Of a DNA stretch of 64,000 nucleotides, positions 63,115-64,000 are shown one piece after another (the first letter of the stretch is position 1; the number at the start of each line of letters is the position of its first letter). The translations under genes and the position numbers were made by a program. Origin of the DNA: Marinimicrococcus flavescens. Lineage in GTDB: Bacteria; Pseudomonadota; Alphaproteobacteria; Geminicoccales; Geminicoccaceae. The notes under the pieces were generated by a model that was not told the origin of the DNA, did no database searches, and was given only the letters and a program-made list of their open reading frames with translations. The stretch spans positions 1 to 64,000 of the forward strand of contig JARGEQ010000082.1 of NCBI GenBank assembly GCA_029211145.1, written 5' to 3'.

Positions 63115-64000
63115 TGCTGCACTTCCTCTATACCCCCTACACCTTCACCAAGGGCTCTTACGGCCGCTACGAGGACGCCAACGCCGAGATCGTCAAGCAT
63201 GGCGCCAGGGTCCTGGGAGGGCTGGGGCCGGTACATGTCTCCAGCTTTCACGCCGGCCGCATCACCGACCGCCCCGATGATGCCCTGCTCGGCCACCCCA
63301 CCTGGGGGCCGCCCGACCTCGCCGCCGACTGGATGCGCGACAATGCGCTGGAGGAAGATGCGGCCGGCCATCCCAACGCCTACGTGATCATGCCCTGGGT
63401 GCCGCGCTTTCCGCCCGAATGGCACATGCCCTTCATCGAGCGCCAGCTGCGCGCCGCGCGCCGCATCTTCGGCCTGTGCGGTGCCCACTGGGCCGAGGAG
63501 ACCCGCGTGCTCGACGACGGCTCGCTGCAGGCCGAGGTTTCGGACAAGCTCGTGGCGGTGAACATGGGGTGCACCGCGGCGCTCCTGCCGTTCCGGGAAG
63601 GACGTTGCGTGAGCGCGCGGCCGACCCTGCTCCATGTGAGCCATCTGGGCAGCTACAAGCGCTTCGACCGCCTGCTGGCCAGCATCCACGGCCTGGACGT
63701 GCGGCTGTGCATCGCCACCCGCAGCCTGCCCCGGGGGCTCTTGAACCTCGATGCCCAGGGGGTCGGCCGCGTGCAGATCCACTGCCTGGGCGTCATCGAC
63801 AATGGCGATCCCGGCTTCAACCGCTTCGTGCTCGACGAGGTCGACTTCTATATCCATACCAGCGATCTCGACGCCCAGGCGACGGCGGTCCTGGAGGCGG
63901 CGGCCCGCGGCGTGGTGCCGATGGTGACACCGGAGAGCGGCTTTCGCAGCCCCTTCGCGATCCATCTCTGCGAGGACCCCGCCCGCAACCGCGAGATCAT
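63114..64000 (+). CDS. Glycosyltransferase-like protein, 5' part
   Basis: An ATG at 63114 opens a frame that runs off the right edge after about 295 codons. It starts MLHFLYTPYTFTKGSYGRYE. A segment LLHVSHLGSYKRFDRLLASI leads into the second Rossmann-like half, and YIHTSDLDAQATAVLEAAAR and GVVPMVTPESGF match the donor-binding region of GT4-type glycosyltransferases (family pattern: S-E-x3-x-LEA). No signal peptide is visible. The first half is less conserved, as is usual for acceptor-binding domains. It is coupled to the upstream methyltransferase by a one-base overlap. Confidence 0.75.
   Translation, partial: MLHFLYTPYTFTKGSYGRYEDANAEIVKHGARVLGGLGPVHVSSFHAGRITDRPDDALLGHPTWGPPDLAADWMRDNALEEDAAGHPNAYVIMPWVPRFPPEWHMPFIERQLRAARRIFGLCGAHWAEETRVLDDGSLQAEVSDKLVAVNMGCTAALLPFREGRCVSARPTLLHVSHLGSYKRFDRLLASIHGLDVRLCIATRSLPRGLLNLDAQGVGRVQIHCLGVIDNGDPGFNRFVLDEVDFYIHTSDLDAQATAVLEAAARGVVPMVTPESGFRSPFAIHLCEDPARNREI

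Overview
The window comes from a high-GC alphaproteobacterium. The evidence is conserved gene order: the run rpoZ, rsh, a DUF2062 gene, comM, pdxJ, acpS, lepB, rnc, era, recO and parC; the minus-strand group carA, carB, greA and trxB; and the group yqeY-like, dnaG and rpoD. This order and the codon use suggest a Rhodospirillales- or Geminicoccales-like bacterium, but without a search I cannot be more precise. A motA/motB pair implies flagellar motility.

Left part (1 to about 6 kb) is accessory DNA. It holds the 3' end of an IS5-type transposase, a remnant of a hisC-like gene, a [2Fe-2S] ferredoxin with its FAD reductase, a zinc deacylase of the succinylglutamate desuccinylase/aspartoacylase type, an unknown protein with a GKA...HGL signature, and several copies of a GC-rich intergenic repeat.

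From 6.0 to 16.2 kb lies a probable catabolic locus. A complete oligopeptide-type ABC importer (two ATPases, two permeases, one binding protein) and a GlxA-like AraC regulator are on the minus strand. Divergent from them, a class III aminotransferase and a split transketolase form a tightly overlapping plus-strand operon. From 16.3 to 23.1 kb is a histidine-utilisation locus: hutF and hutC on minus, hutI, hutH and hutU on plus, with a perfect palindromic operator candidate in the divergent promoter.

From 23.1 to 31.2 kb are a threonine/serine dehydratase, a HAD hydrolase and a lytic transglycosylase (minus), then dapA, smpB, motA, motB and an alpha/beta hydrolase (plus). A uracil-DNA glycosylase and a NYN-domain protein (minus) separate these from the large plus-strand housekeeping block (33.0 to 44.8 kb), which covers the stringent response, pyridoxine and phosphopantetheine metabolism, signal peptide cleavage, RNA processing, ribosome assembly, recombination and topoisomerase IV.

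From 44.9 to 57.9 kb come msrP, a candidate structured non-coding RNA with a strong terminator, a LysR regulator, trxB, greA, carB and carA (minus), then yqeY-like, dnaG and rpoD (plus) closed by a hairpin terminator. The right edge has a methanogen-output-domain protein coupled to a hybrid histidine kinase, a tRNA with CAU anticodon (probably Ile2), an EamA transporter, a methyltransferase and the start of a glycosyltransferase-like gene that runs off the window.

The least explained items are the paired inverted-repeat elements of about 238 bp (4838-5074 and 31193-31431), the candidate RNA at 46026-46190, and the substrate of the aminotransferase/transketolase/ABC locus.
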